Below, piece after piece: positions 49,551-60,847 of a stretch of DNA of 64,000 nucleotides. The translations under genes were made by a program, and so were the position numbers. Source of the stretch: Parasitella parasitica. Its lineage: Eukaryota; Mucoromycota; Mucoromycetes; Mucorales; Mucoraceae. The first letter of the stretch is position 1. Each line of letters opens with the position of its first letter. The stretch lies in assembly GCA_025201805.1 (NCBI GenBank), contig MU619239.1, forward strand, positions 403,000 to 466,999, written 5' to 3'. The notes beneath the pieces were generated by a model. It saw only the letters and a program-made list of their open reading frames with translations. It had not been told where the DNA came from and did no database searches.

Positions 49551-50048
49551 ATGCAAAAAGAACAACAACAAAGGAGCCCATACGAAATTTTAGGAGTCGG
49601 CCGCTTTACGACGCAAAAGGAAATCCGAAAACGCTACCTACAGCTCTGTAAAACACATCATCCAGACGTTTCAGCAAACAGCAGCGTAGATTTCAGGGAA
49701 ATCACAGTTGCTTACGAGATGTTGGCAAACAACAAACACCAGCAAGCATTAGACATCAAACATCACAGCAACCACCGTAGTCCAATAGACACCAAGCTGT
49801 GGACAAAGAGAAGCTATCTTTTTGGAGTTGCATTGGTTGCCTTTACGTTTATGTATGCATACGAAGGGAAATCTTCGCCGAGAGTGTTGCTGCCTCATGA
49901 GAAAAGAAAATTGGCAGCAGCAGCAGCAGCAGCAGGGGCGGCTCAGCAGCAATTGCCTACTACGAAAGAGCAAAACCAAGTGAAAAGAAATGATGTAACC
50001 CCGTGGCAAGCAGCCGGAATCTCTTTTCGTGAATGGCGAAAAGGCTAA
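49551..50048 (+). CDS. J-domain protein with one transmembrane helix
   Basis: An intronless frame of about 165 residues. A J domain lies right at the N-terminus (SPYEILGVGRFTTQKEIRK) with the HPD tripeptide in CKTHHPDVSA, which stimulates Hsp70 ATPase. Its helix 4 region ends near residue 75. A basic stretch and a single hydrophobic helix (YLFGVALVAFTFMYAYEG, about 91-108) follow, then an Ala/Gln-rich tail ending TPWQAAGISFREWRKG. The order, J domain then membrane anchor, resembles small mitochondrial or ER J-proteins such as DNAJC30. A partner could be the mitochondrial Hsp70 in this window, but that is speculation. The start is uncertain; an in-frame ATG at 49491 would add 20 residues. Confidence 0.7.
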   Translation: MQKEQQQRSPYEILGVGRFTTQKEIRKRYLQLCKTHHPDVSANSSVDFREITVAYEMLANNKHQQALDIKHHSNHRSPIDTKLWTKRSYLFGVALVAFTFMYAYEGKSSPRVLLPHEKRKLAAAAAAAGAAQQQLPTTKEQNQVKRNDVTPWQAAGISFREWRKG

Positions 50049-50056
50049 AAATATTT

Positions 50057-50095
50057 TTCTCTCTCTCTCTCTCTTTCTCCTCTCTCTCTCTCTCT
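50057..50095. repeat. CT microsatellite
   Basis: (TC)n with few interruptions, filling most of the 99-bp gap between the J-protein stop and the next ATG. Confidence 0.85.
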
Positions 50096-50147
50096 TGCTG
50101 AATACCCCTCCCCTTTTTTTTTCTCCCCTTTTCGTTTATCACAATAA

Positions 50148-51308
50148 ATGCCAAGTACCACCCTCATGCTACCGTCAAAGCCTATCGCCATCCCAGGCCA
50201 AACACTGGATAATGAAATGTCTTATCGAGAAATCATTAAACAATTGGCACAGACTACAGCGAAGCCCTATGGCGACATACCCCCTATGATGAAAACAAAG
50301 AAAAAAAAGAGATCCAAGAAGGATAAAGCAGGCTCACCCACGTCAAAGCCAGCGTCACCCACCTCATCGTCCAAGCCTATAAGAAGGATGTCGCATGTCG
50401 AAGACTGGATTGTCGTCGACAGTAAGGAATCTTTGCCTGACGAGGAAGAATTGGTATGTGGGCAGACACAAATTTTAGTGCGATGGGAAAAAAAAAATTA
50501 AAAAATGCTGCTTGAAATACAGGTACGATCACCATTTAGAAATTTTTTGTCTGGAGATTTTTTTACAGAGGTGCTGCCATTGCACATGCCGCCACCTTCT
50601 TTGAGCGAACAGTTTGGATTGGAGGAAGAGCAGGGCGAGGGTAGGAAATTACACGGCGATGCGCAATTATCGCTGGAGCTGATGCAAGAATATGATGGCA
50701 TGAGCGATGATGATGATGATGAGCAAGTCCTGGGCACGAGTTGGAAATCACCATCCACTTCGGTAATGCCCAAAGATTTACTGCGCAGACATTCAATATC
50801 TTCATTTACCTCCTCCGCTTCATCGACCACTACGACGGCGTCGTATGCAGTCTCTTCATCTCCTCCACACCTGTCAAATACGGACCATGAATTATGGAAA
50901 GAAACACTGGCTAAATTAAAAAGGTCTCTATTTGTATCCCCTCCACCAACACTAACACCGGTGCCCGTACCACCGACGACCACAATACCACCAGCGTTCA
51001 AACTGAAAAGAACCAGCAGCAAACTAATTCCAATGCCTATACCGCCCCGAAAAATATCGCAAAAAAGACGATCGGAGGCTACCACACAGCCAAGATTTAA
51101 CCCGGATACCAACACATATACAAGAGACACGCGGTCGAATCCAGACCATCTGAGGATGATTTCCGCTGAATTAAACATGATGAGGGGAAGGAAATTGTTG
51201 AGCCCCCTGAAACCAAGAGGATTTCTACCTAGAAGAAAGGATGCTTTTGTTCGTGGTGCAAGACGAAATAGATCACATTTGATGCAAGAGATTATGATTG
51301 ATAAATGA
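50148..51308 (+). CDS. Hypothetical disordered basic protein (about 363 aa)
   Basis: Two exons, 50148-50453 and 50523-51308, with GTATGT...CAG splice sites and phase kept. The N-terminus (MSYREIIKQLAQTTAKPYGD from residue 24) looks helical. Lys- and Ser/Pro-rich linkers follow, then an acidic DVEDW-like patch (HVEDWIVVDSKESLPDEEE) and a second acidic run (MSDDDDDEQVLG). Near residue 260 the HELWKETLAKLKRSLF helix stands out. The C-terminus is basic (PLKPRGFLPRRKDAFVRG). No enzyme or membrane domain is visible; it could be a nuclear or cytoskeletal scaffold. It sits only 99 bp behind the J-protein gene on the same strand. A 79-nt T tract begins 3 bp after the stop. Confidence 0.6.
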
Positions 51309-51309
51309 A

Positions 51310-51311
<2 letters not shown>

Positions 51312-51390
<79 letters not shown>
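51312..51390. repeat. Poly-T tract, 79 nt
   Basis: The longest homopolymer in the window, immediately 3' of the preceding stop codon. The true length is probably imprecise. Confidence 0.95.
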
Positions 51391-51396
<6 letters not shown>

Positions 51397-52861
51397 TCGT
51401 CTATCGAGCAAGTATTAATAAACGCTTTCTTTTTGTTGAGTGGTTTGTATACTTTCCTCAATTTCTATTCTCTTGCGGAATCCCAAGGCAGTGATTTTCC
51501 ATCAACCCACATTAACTATATATCACTTGATATACGTTGATGTGCGTTGATTAAGAGACACATTGATGAGTGGTATAATACCCAAACGAAAAATAGCCTG
51601 CTGAAAGTCTTTTGTCTATCCAAGAATTTCATCGTAACTTTGTCATCCGGCCAATGTTCCAACACAAACTTCAAATTGTAGATTCTTTTTCGTAATCTGC
51701 TAAAGATAGTTGGCTGCTATCGTTAAATCCTTGATATAGCATTTAATAAACTTGTCTCAAAAAATGAGAGTGAATATCAACGTGTGGAAACGCAACATAG
51801 GCTGATGTTACCCCAGAAAATATGAATTCATTGTCATGTTGCTTAGCGCTGTAACATCGGCATCAGACCATAGGCGTCTGGATTTTTTAATAGTTTCTAT
51901 CTTTGCAATCATTATCAGCAGTTACATGAGATGTGAAAGTTCATCCATTACCTTCACTGTTCAAATGCCCATTTTCAGCCTCATATCAAGCACATGAAGT
52001 CGTCCCCATCTGGCCTTGTTAGCCCTCATGAAAAATGCAGATTTAAAAAAAAAATTGCTCTTTCATCCCAGTAACAACAATTTAATACATTACAATGTAG
52101 AGCCAAATTAAAGACATATAAAATTCACATTGAATGGTACTCTGGAATATTACCTTTCAGAATGAAACCGATTATTTCAAGGCAAAAGACGTTTTTTTTA
52201 ATTAAAGATTTCTATCAAGATATAATGCAATAGAAACCATTGCATATTATACCCATTCAGAGAGAGAATTTACTACTGTATATTTGGGTATTTTTTTCAT
52301 TTGTACTCTTGAAGGCATACTGCTTTCAAATACTAAAAAAAAAAAAAAAAGGTCAACATGCATCCCGCTTTTGTCCAAAACGGAGAAATTAAACCGCAAC
52401 AACAACAGCAGCACTACATCTGCCAACATGATGATGGTTGCCAAGTTCGGGCTGAAAGTCATTTAGACTGAAAATGCAGTGTCTTTGTAGCCCTTCATCA
52501 GATGTTCAACGTTTGATGGGAGAAGCCTCAATCACAGCTCTCAAGTTGGAGGACAAGAATCGATCTATTTATCGCATTTTTCCGTATTCGTTCCAAACCG
52601 ACACTATTATATCTACCTACCTGATATCTGCGAGTGTTCCGTCATGACTTTTATATGTTGGATCAATAGGTACTGTAACATTGGAACCATACCTTACCGG
52701 TAGGTTCCAAGTGGTGACTGTACAAGTGACCGGTCGAAGCAATGGCATCCAACATTTCAAAGGGAAGGGGCCTGTCTAAAAAAAAAAAAAAAAAATACGA
52801 GTGGAGATATGAATTGCCACAAGTGATATTCCTTCTTCCTAACAACACAGTTTTTGCTCAA
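51391..52861. other. Intergenic region with inverted repeat
   Basis: No gene supported. Holds the inverted repeat at 52681-52710 and A tracts at 52335-52350 and 52780-52795. Confidence 0.45.
52681..52710. repeat. Inverted repeat TTGGAACC/GGTTCCAA
   Basis: Two perfect 8-bp arms are separated by 14 bp that include the palindrome taccggta. It lies 152 bp upstream of the uL2m ATG and could be an operator-like binding site or cruciform. Confidence 0.5.
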
Positions 52862-53965
52862 ATGTTTCGTTTAGGACGAGTCTTTCAGCAGGCCGGCAGT
52901 AAGGCGCCTACTGTGCTTGGTCGAAAATTATACCAAACCCCACCCAGCATGACTTCACTGATCTCTCGTTTCAGCCAAATGCGCACTTATTCTAGCAGCA
53001 AACCCCCTGTGGAAAGCCCTAGTTTTCTGACAGGTTTCAATACGCAAGGCAATGCTATGGGCAGCATCAAATCCTCAGCCTCACCTTCGAGCCAATTCAA
53101 AACGAAAAAGCCTACTACGCCTGGTAAGCGTTGGTTGAAGCGTGTACCTCGTGATCATCTCTACAAGGGTAAAGCTGTACGCAAGCTGACTATCGCCAAA
53201 CGCAGCTCAGGCGGACGCAACAACACAGGCCGCATCACGATTCGCCATCGTGGTGGAGGACACAAAAGACGTGTCCGTGTAGTGGACTGGCATCGTCAAG
53301 AATCAGGCACACAAACTGTCATGCGTCTTGAGCATGACCCTGGACGCACTGCATGGATCGCCTTATTAAAGAACGACACTACTGGAAAGCTTAGCTATAT
53401 CATTGCTCCTCATGGCATCAAACCTGGCGATAAAGTTAGATCGTATAGAGACCAACAGCAAAAAGAGCAGCAGCATTCTGATGAACCTGTGATTACTCGT
53501 ACAGTAGCCGTAGATGCTGGCAATTGCATGCCTTTAAAGATGGTCCCTGTTGGCACAATCTTGCACAACATCGGGTTGAAGCGTAATGGACCTGCAGTCA
53601 TGGTAAGAGCGGCTGGCGCTTACGCCCAGTTGATTCAAACGGGAGAAACTGGCTATGCACAAGTGCGTCTATCCAGTGGTGAAGTTCGTTTAGTCCCTGT
53701 TGATGCTTGTGCCACGATCGGTGCTGTCAGTAACCCTGATCATCAGCATGAAATGCTCGGTAAGGCTGGTAGATCAAGATGGCTTGGTATTCGCCCTACT
53801 GTCCGTGGTATGGCTATGAATGCTTGTGATCATCCTCACGGTGGCGGTAGAGGTAAATCAAAGGGTAACAAAGACCCTAGATCTCCTTGGGGCGTATTAG
53901 CAAAGGGTGGCAAGACTAGAAAGACACCTAATCAGTTCGTGGTTAAGCCAAGACCAAGACGATAA
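52862..53965 (+). CDS. RML2: Mitochondrial large-subunit ribosomal protein uL2m
   Basis: A mitoribosomal L2, next to the peptidyl-transferase centre. Single exon, about 367 residues when started at MFRLGRVFQQAGSKAP, an Arg-containing presequence-like start. The in-frame ATG at 52742 would add 40 residues, largely from an A tract and A+T-rich leader. The L2 core runs from residue about 95: RKLTIAKRSSGGRNNTGRIT, RHRGGGHKRRVRVVDW, GDKVRSYRDQ, AGNCMPLKMVPVGTILHNI, RAAGAYAQL and the universally kept MNACDHPHGGGRGKSKG, whose His lies close to the catalytic centre. A short insert (DQQQKEQQHSDEP) separates two core strands. Confidence 0.93.
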   Translation: MFRLGRVFQQAGSKAPTVLGRKLYQTPPSMTSLISRFSQMRTYSSSKPPVESPSFLTGFNTQGNAMGSIKSSASPSSQFKTKKPTTPGKRWLKRVPRDHLYKGKAVRKLTIAKRSSGGRNNTGRITIRHRGGGHKRRVRVVDWHRQESGTQTVMRLEHDPGRTAWIALLKNDTTGKLSYIIAPHGIKPGDKVRSYRDQQQKEQQHSDEPVITRTVAVDAGNCMPLKMVPVGTILHNIGLKRNGPAVMVRAAGAYAQLIQTGETGYAQVRLSSGEVRLVPVDACATIGAVSNPDHQHEMLGKAGRSRWLGIRPTVRGMAMNACDHPHGGGRGKSKGNKDPRSPWGVLAKGGKTRKTPNQFVVKPRPRR

Positions 53966-54122
53966 ACACTATCCGCCTTTTTTGTTTTCTTTTTAAGCTG
54001 CCAAGTATATAGATTCAAGAATCCTCTCGCCTTTGTATTGTGAATATTTAAAAATTATATTAAAAAAAAAAAAATTATACAAATCAATCTTTTTGCTATC
54101 TCTTGTGCAATCTTTGTGTACT

Positions 54123-55360
54123 ATGACAGGGCTTAAGTGCGAAACCACCACAAGTAGAGAATGTTCTGATTCACAAGAATTCGTTGAAATGCATACATTT
54201 GACAGTGTTGGTGCGAACGATGATATTGAGGCTGAAGAATTTCCGATACTTGAATCTGTTCTGGAGGAATTCTACTTTGACTACTACAGCCAAGAGCAGA
54301 GCTATAATCAGCTAGTGCACTATGGAATTGCTGCAAACCCCTCTACTGATGTCAACTACAGTACTAGCTTTGCTGAAATGGTTTTGGAATCAGTAAAACA
54401 TGCAGATAAAGTCTTCTTGACTGAAGTGGCTACCAACTTTGACGACAATCTACCTTCATTTAATTCCATCATCAATTACGATGCTTGTGCAGCAGAGAAT
54501 CCAGACGAGAGGGAGGAAAATGTAGTTGAAAGAGCTAGACAAAATCATCACCAACTCGACGAAAGCGAAATCCCCTTACAGTTACTCCAAAGCGAACAGG
54601 AAACCGATCCTGCAAACCAAACATTCTCTGGGTTATTCAAAGCAATATCATTCTATTCGCAGCCTTCTCGTGATGAAGCCAGCCGAAACAAACTGCTGCT
54701 TGACGAATCACAGCATGAACGGCTTGATAACAATCAGCTTTTCATGTTTGACAATGATGATAGATCTAAAGATTTTTCTTCGTGGTTCTTGTTTGATAGC
54801 GATGATGAGAGCGAAATTGCCTTGTTTAAAGTAAAGCATGCTATGACATAAAGCCATCCATACGTTAATTTTTTTTAAAGAAAGACATATTAGGCGAGGA
54901 AGATGCTACGCTCAAGTATTTTGCTAGCAAGAAAAAAAAAGTGGTTGGTACTAATAATCAATGCGTTGCACCCGAGTCGAATCAAACCAAAGCAAGTGAT
55001 ACAACCGATTCAAGAGTACAACAAAAGGAGAAACATCATCAAACATACATTGCAAGCAGCTCACAAACATCGGACGAGTGGAAGGACATGAGTGCGAAGG
55101 ATAATGGCTCCAGCAATGAGATGAAACCTCTTTCAATCACAAAAGATGTCTCGTTAGGCAAAGAACTTGACTTTAAAGATGCTATTATCAAGACAAGTAC
55201 ACCTAGTAACAGTAAGCTTGGATCTTTCAATGACACTAAAGCGGTTGGGGAAGAGTCATATCTTCTTGAAGAAGTGCCTTTTAGAGAAACTAGAAGCTCA
55301 AAATACTTTATTCGTAATAAGCGTAGTATTATTATCAGCAAAGAAGGCCCAGCATCATAA
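54123..55360 (+). CDS. Hypothetical acidic protein (about 389 aa)
   Basis: Two exons, 54123-54830 and 54899-55360, are proposed. The first encodes an acidic polypeptide with aromatic acidic patches (EEFPILESVLEEFYFDYYS; DFSSWFLFDSDDESEIALFK). The second continues with EDATLKYFASKKKKVV and a Ser/Thr/Lys-rich disordered tail (FNDTKAVGEESYLLEEV). The acceptor used (gcgag) is weak; it is chosen because it alone keeps the long downstream frame. No domain recognised; the acidic-aromatic pattern is like transcription activation regions, which is inference only. Confidence 0.5.
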
Positions 55361-55752
55361 TATGCAGGTATAGACGAGGCCTATATACTGGAGTTTTTTC
55401 TTTTGAAAAAACATTTGTATATTATATTGCTGACGCACAGCACTTGAAATCACCCCTAATAAATACAGAAACATGATAATGTCGCGTATCAAGATTCTCT
55501 AGACTGAAAATAGTACAAGTAATGAAAGCTTCTGCAATAATTTCTTATGGGGCACTATATACGTATAATATTACATGCAAAAGCAAATTAATTTCACGGA
55601 TAAAACGCAACAGCTTGAGTTTGCCTCCTACAACTATCACTTTGTCCTTGTATCCACCAACTTTCAGTTGCGGAGCAAACCATGAGTCTATAGATAACTT
55701 GAATATACCTTAGTATGGGTCAATAGACACAACGATAATATAGAATATGTGT
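55361..55752. other. Intergenic region between convergent frames
   Basis: A+T-rich, with no supported feature. Confidence 0.5.
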
Positions 55753-56156
55753 TTAAGAAATCATTCTATATAGATTCTTATTTTCGTTGAGACAAGTAAT
55801 GTTCCAGTGAAGCACTGCCAGTCTGCAATAAACAGTCAATCTCTTTCTTAAATTCTGCACTCTTTCAGGGCGATCCTCAAAAGCGGATATAAGTGTGAGG
55901 CATACTATATCCTGAGTAATGCTTTCAAGCATGCTTTCCAGATAGACATATACGTATATCTCATTTAGCATATCTTCCTTAAATCGACAGAGGGCACTTG
56001 GCAATCGCTGGTTGTCTATTCTATTTATACACGCCTGCAACTGAAAATGACCCTGAATTAACTCTTTTCGATCTTCTCAACGATAAGTCTGGTTGATGAT
56101 TGTGATTTTATGATTGACATGAGATAACTCACACGCTGACTAAAAGTATAGATCAT
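55753..56156 (-). CDS. Hypothetical small helical protein (about 120 aa), uncertain
   Basis: A 95-codon block reads RKELIQGHFQLQACINRI, then ALCRFKEDMLNEIYVYVYLE, and ends LHWNITCLNENKNLYRMIS. The sequence is helical and leucine-rich with ordinary composition, unlike random A+T-rich frames. The main frame has no good ATG at its start, so an upstream exon beginning MIYTFSQ at 56156, joined by a short intron, is proposed. Family unknown. Confidence 0.35.
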
Positions 56157-56564
56157 GATTTGCACCGGAGATCATATTATTTATATAAGTGTTTATTTTG
56201 AGCTTTAAGGAGTGGGGGGGGCACACTTACACATCATTTATCAAAGTTCCTTGAGCAGTATCTAAAATCACGTTTAATTGTTTAATATTCGACGATGTAC
56301 ATATATGTGTATCTATTTCTGTCAGTAATTAACGATTAGTTCACACTGATATCTCTATATGCTTTCAAAGAGATTGTATTGTATACAGGAAAAGCAACGT
56401 TAAATGAGAGAGGAGTCTAAAGCGTAATTTACAACGTATTTAGACCAAAAATACTTGAATTCTAGACTTTGAATCTATTTCATTATAAAAAGAAAATTTT
56501 CTCTGATTCCGCACTTCTTCCTTTCCTCTTTCATCTCTTTTAATAACTTTATAATAATACCAAT
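56157..56564. other. Intergenic region, nothing recognised
   Basis: Divergent spacer, A+T-rich, with a G run at 56214-56221. Confidence 0.5.
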
Positions 56565-57016
56565 ATGATGCTCAGTAAATTAACCATGTCAACAACATCC
56601 ATAAGCTTGAACCTAAGCAATTATAAACGGAAAAGGCCGTCCAGCTTTGTTTCCAACATTGGGCCATTATTGCAACGCATCAAAAGGTCATTCAATCCCA
56701 ATATTAATTCATCAACTGCACGACGATCAAATACAGTGCATTGCTGCTTGAATGATTACCAAGAAACGTCAGAGAAATGTGCATTGAGTGCATCCCTAAT
56801 TGAAGAGCGAGGTAAGAATGCTCCTTAGCCATACCTACATGGTCAACCTGACAAGTTTGTCTAGATGAAGATGACAGATTGAGCTGGTCTCAAGAAACCT
56901 TCATATGCGCTGCAAGATCTGACTCGGAACCCAGTAAAATTTACGCTAAACATGTCGAAAATTGGTGGTCAACAACACCTTCAATCCACTCATCGTCCAC
57001 TAATGCCGTTTTGTAA
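56565..57016 (+). CDS. Hypothetical small basic protein (132 aa)
   Basis: Two exons, 56565-56811 and 56865-57016, with good splice sites (GGTAAG and tctag) and matching phase. The N-terminus is Ser/Thr-rich, then basic (NYKRKRPSSFVSNIGPLLQR, IKRSFNPN). The second exon is acidic then aromatic (DEDDRLSWSQETFICAARSD, HVENWWSTTPSIHSS). No membrane helix and no known domain. The intron that restores the frame after a stop supports a real gene. The start could be either of two ATGs, at 56565 or 56568. Confidence 0.5.
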
Positions 57017-57142
57017 ATATCAATTCATTTCATCATTTTTGTTACACAATTCAATCTAAAGGTCAATGATATCATTTTTTGGTTGTAAATATTAGTTTAT
57101 TATGATATATGTACAATTTGGTATATAGTTATTCTCTCGCTT

Positions 57143-58331
57143 TTAAATGGAAGTTAATAAACCTGTGTGTTCATCAGGTTCACTGTGTGTCTGCTGATCT
57201 GATTTTCTATAAATCAACTTCATTCTAGTCCACCATGTTGCCCCGCATATGCCATCTTCCTCGTCTAACGAATTTGTCTTTAAAAATGGCTGTGAATAAT
57301 CAGATGGCGTAATGCTCAAAGTCGAATTCGAATCACTCGAGTTGGTAGCACAAGCTGATGGCTGCAACGAGATCACCAAAACACCATACACTAACAATGC
57401 AATACCGAAAAGGACGGCCATAACTTGCCAGTAAAATAGCCTCTCCCACTGATTGTAATAAACCAAACCATTGAATAGACAGGAAACGTTGAAGGAGCAA
57501 AAATTGAGTGGAACCAGAATAATCGTATCACAGAGTTGAACACCACGATTTAAATAATACAACTACAGCAAAGGTTTTTGTTACAATCTGCAGCAAAATA
57601 AGCACTTGCCAAATCACAATATATACCTGGAGTACGGCCGAAAACACCAGTGCGAATACAATGACCCACGTGAGAGGATAGATGAATTGATTGTCATGGT
57701 GAAATACTGTCAAAATAAGCAACTCCAGCCCGCTTTTGGCAAACAGCATGGCCTGGCTACTGATGTTTGCTCCGAAGATGCCATAACTGATCCCCAACCA
57801 CATCTTCAAATCGGGATGTGTCCAGTGATTCGGTCTCACCTTCATCAGATACTCGACCACATGAGTCGAAATTAAGCCAACACAAGTGAACATTTCGACT
57901 AGCGAAAAGTAGACGATGAACGCAGGCCGTTTATACAGAGCAATCAGGTCTTTGAGTGTGTGCTGGGGCTCGGGCACAGTGCCAAACCCAGCGACGAGGG
58001 CAGCGCCCAAGACAATCAATCCTGTGCCCACAACAGTCCTCTTTGTAAATGGATCGCCCAAGATCCATTTAGCAAAAAGAGCGTTGAATACCAGGCCAAT
58101 GGCGCCGATGGGAGCCAATATTATAATAGGTAAATATCCTATTGTGCATGTAGATCCTATTAAATTTGATATTGTGTAAACCAAAAATCCAGATACCCAC
58201 ATAGGTCGTTTGTAGAGTGGTATAGTCGAGTCAATTATGAGATGCGACTTCCTTTGCAGAGAAATCCCGAATGCTTGTGTCATGCTTGCTACCAGAGCAA
58301 TTGATAGTGGCCTCCAGATCTCTTCTTTCAT
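57143..58331 (-). CDS. NIPA-family magnesium transporter
   Basis: Two exons, 58331-57627 and 57562-57143, giving about 374 residues with nine predicted membrane helices. Family signatures (DUF803/NIPA, part of the DMT fold) are RPLSIALVASMTQAFGISLQ, SGFLVYTISNLIGS, GYLPIIILAPIGAIGLVFN, WILGDPFTKRTVVGTGLIV, GAALVAGFGT, YGIFGANISSQAMLFAKSG and, across the intron, a DTIILVPLNFCSFNV block. NIPA proteins carry Mg2+ across endosomal or plasma membranes. The C-terminal 90 residues are hydrophilic. DEF1 lies upstream on the same strand, 347 bp away. Confidence 0.9.
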
Positions 58332-58678
58332 GATATATTCTAACGACTGGCTGGATAAAGGAAAGAGGGAAGAAGAAAAAGTAGAAAAAGTAGAGAAAGG
58401 GAAAAAGGTATCGAGTCTAAATTTAGCCCCCCAAAACAGCCTTTTTATTCTTTGTGTGCCTTGTAATTAATAAACCACAATTTCTTTTTTGGCATTTTCA
58501 CTCACTGCGCATGTTTATTGTATACTATATAATCTCCTAGCAAAACATGTCATCTATTATTTTTACTCCTTTTTACAATATATTATCACATGTAGGAAAA
58601 ATAAAAGAGGGGCCTGGACTTGATTGCAATAAGATATCTAACGTGCGATGTATTAAACCAATTAAAAGGCAACGCTTA

Positions 58679-59438
58679 TTATTGCCAGTACGGCTGTCTT
58701 GGCTGCTGTTGCTGGTAGAATGGCTGTGGTTGCTGATGCACTGGTGGTGGAGGTATTTGAGTGCTGCTGCTACTGCTGCTGTACGCCATTTCATTGTTGT
58801 TCTGTTGCTGCTGATAATAGTCTTCATAGGCACTATAATCATACTTGTTCACGGGTATAGCAGCATTATATACTGATTTATTTACATAGGGCTGTGTGTA
58901 AGGCTGTTGCGGAGGCTGTTGAGGTTGCTGCTGTTGTTGGTAGTGTACCGAGTAGTAGCCATAGCTCTGTGGTGGTTGAGGAGGAGGAGGTAGTGGCGCA
59001 TAGGGATGATGATGTGGTGGGGGTGGATGAGCATATTGATGTGCTGGTGGGTGTGGTGGTGGTGTGTGATTCATCATTTCCATTGGTGGGTGCGGTGGTG
59101 GTGTGTTGTACTTGTCACGAGCAAACAGAGGCACATTCGCATTACCGTTGATGACAGGTGATTGACCATAGAAAGAAGTGTCATAATAACTCTATTATAG
59201 AAAGTGTCAGTCCTGTACTTTGCGTCTGAACATGTTGGCTGCACATACCATTCTTTGCGGATCAGCACTGTAGTAATCGGTTGGTAAACCGCCTGTATAT
59301 CCCGCGACCGAATTATGCACGTTCGGCATATATGCTGTATAAGGGTTCATTGTGTATGGTTCATTGTATACATGCTGAATAGGCTGAGGCTGAACTAGTT
59401 GCTGTTGTTGCTGTTGTTGTTGCTGTTGTTGTTGTTGC

Positions 59439-59534
<96 letters not shown>

Positions 59535-60847
59535 GGCTGAACATAGTGTTGTTGTTGAGGATGGAATGGTTGTGGAAGAGGTTTATTTGTATTGTGAAAA
59601 GATGCCAAGCCGTTCGATACTGCTACTGCTGTTGTGTGGTTTGCTTTGGTATGTTCAGAAACATCTGTTGCTGTTGGCGCTTTAGGCCGTGGCGATGGAG
59701 TTGCATCCACTTTGATTTCTGCAGCAACAGCAGCATCTTGCAGTTGTTCTTGCTTGGCAACATTTACTGTGATGGCTGTTTCCTCGACCGCTTCCTCATT
59801 CTCATCTCTAATGATCTCTTCTCCATTGATCAAAGTCAAGCTGCCAAACTGCACGTTGATCGATGACAGAGACGTAGCTTGTTGGTTGTGTGGTAATACG
59901 ACGGGCTCTGTTTGATTTAATCGTCTGATTATCGTTGGCTTCCGGATATTTGCAGCAGTGGTAGCAACTGGAGTTGCAATGATTACTGGCTCAACAGTTG
60001 GCTCTGATTCCACAGCTTCAGCTGCTGGAGTCTCTGGCTCACCAAATGTCGGCTGGTCCTCTACTATTTGCTCGCTCACTTGATCTACAGCTTGGTCTGC
60101 TGTCTTTGGTTGCTCGACTTGATCTACTACTACTTCATCGACGGCTACGCTATCCGGCTTAGCCTCGTCCTCCTCGTTTGTCGAAACAGGCTGTGCGTCA
60201 GGTTGCGAATCTTCAATACTGTAAGTAACCACCTCCGGTTTCGTCGGCCCTTTTGCAATGCTCGCCCATGAAGGCTTTTGATCTTCTTCTTTTTCGGCAG
60301 CTGTCTTTTGGGCTTTGTCTTTTTTATGTCTTCTTGATTTGTCTAGAGATGCGCACAAAGAATGAGTTGTCTGCGTTTTTCAATGGTATTATACAACATA
60401 CGATTTCTGGACTTGCCGTTATTACCACGTGTTGCTACTATTGCATCTATTATCTTTTGTTGGTTTCTTGACCCTTTTGTCTAGCATTTCCTTCTTACCT
60501 TTCCCCTGTGCTACAGCGTCATTTGCTGGTGTATGTGCTGCTGCTGCTGCTGCCGTGGCCGTAGGCGCTGCTTTATGATTAGATCTCTTGTGATTCGATT
60601 GCGTTGTCGGCTTGGGCTTGGGTTTTTTGGACTTGACTTGGCCCCATTGACTCGCATGGCCCTCTGAGATACGTGTGATGGCAATATCCAAGTCGCCTTG
60701 ACATTCATCCATAGCAAACAAAAGGTCATTGTGGCTCCACTCTGGAAACAGTTCAGTTAAGGAAGGCAATGCTTGTCTGTATTGCGCTCGCAGTGATTTA
60801 ATGTCGTTTGAATTATTTCGCTGCCTCGCGCCTGAGTTGGGTGGCAT
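58679..60847 (-). CDS. DEF1: RNA polymerase II degradation factor Def1
   Basis: Three exons, 60847-60499, 60342-59249 and 59191-58679, giving about 651 residues. The N-terminal CUE ubiquitin-binding domain reads SLTELFPEWSHNDLLFAMDE and ITRISEGHASQWGQVK, the Def1 hallmark, followed by KSKKPK and SWASIAKG. A long acidic/Val-rich linker, a run of 45 glutamines and a Pro/His/Tyr/Gln-rich C-terminus (PPPHPP repeats) complete the classic layout. In yeast, proteasomal trimming at the Q-rich region lets Def1 enter the nucleus and promote ubiquitylation of stalled RNA polymerase II. I chose MPPNSGARQRN over the ATG 14 codons upstream because the CUE-proximal sequence begins there; either could be used. 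Confidence 0.9.
59399..59533 (-). repeat. Polyglutamine tract of 45 codons in DEF1
   Basis: 45 consecutive Gln codons, almost all CAA on the coding strand with a few CAG near one end. The purity suggests recent expansion and length polymorphism. Confidence 0.95.

Noticed and set aside
52359-52470. 36-codon plus-strand frame with a C-x4-C...H pattern resembling a C2H2 zinc finger
   Set aside because: Stops before the second His, with no neighbouring finger or splice site that completes it.
59399-59866. Plus-strand frame starting with over 40 leucines
   Set aside because: Antisense of the DEF1 polyglutamine tract.
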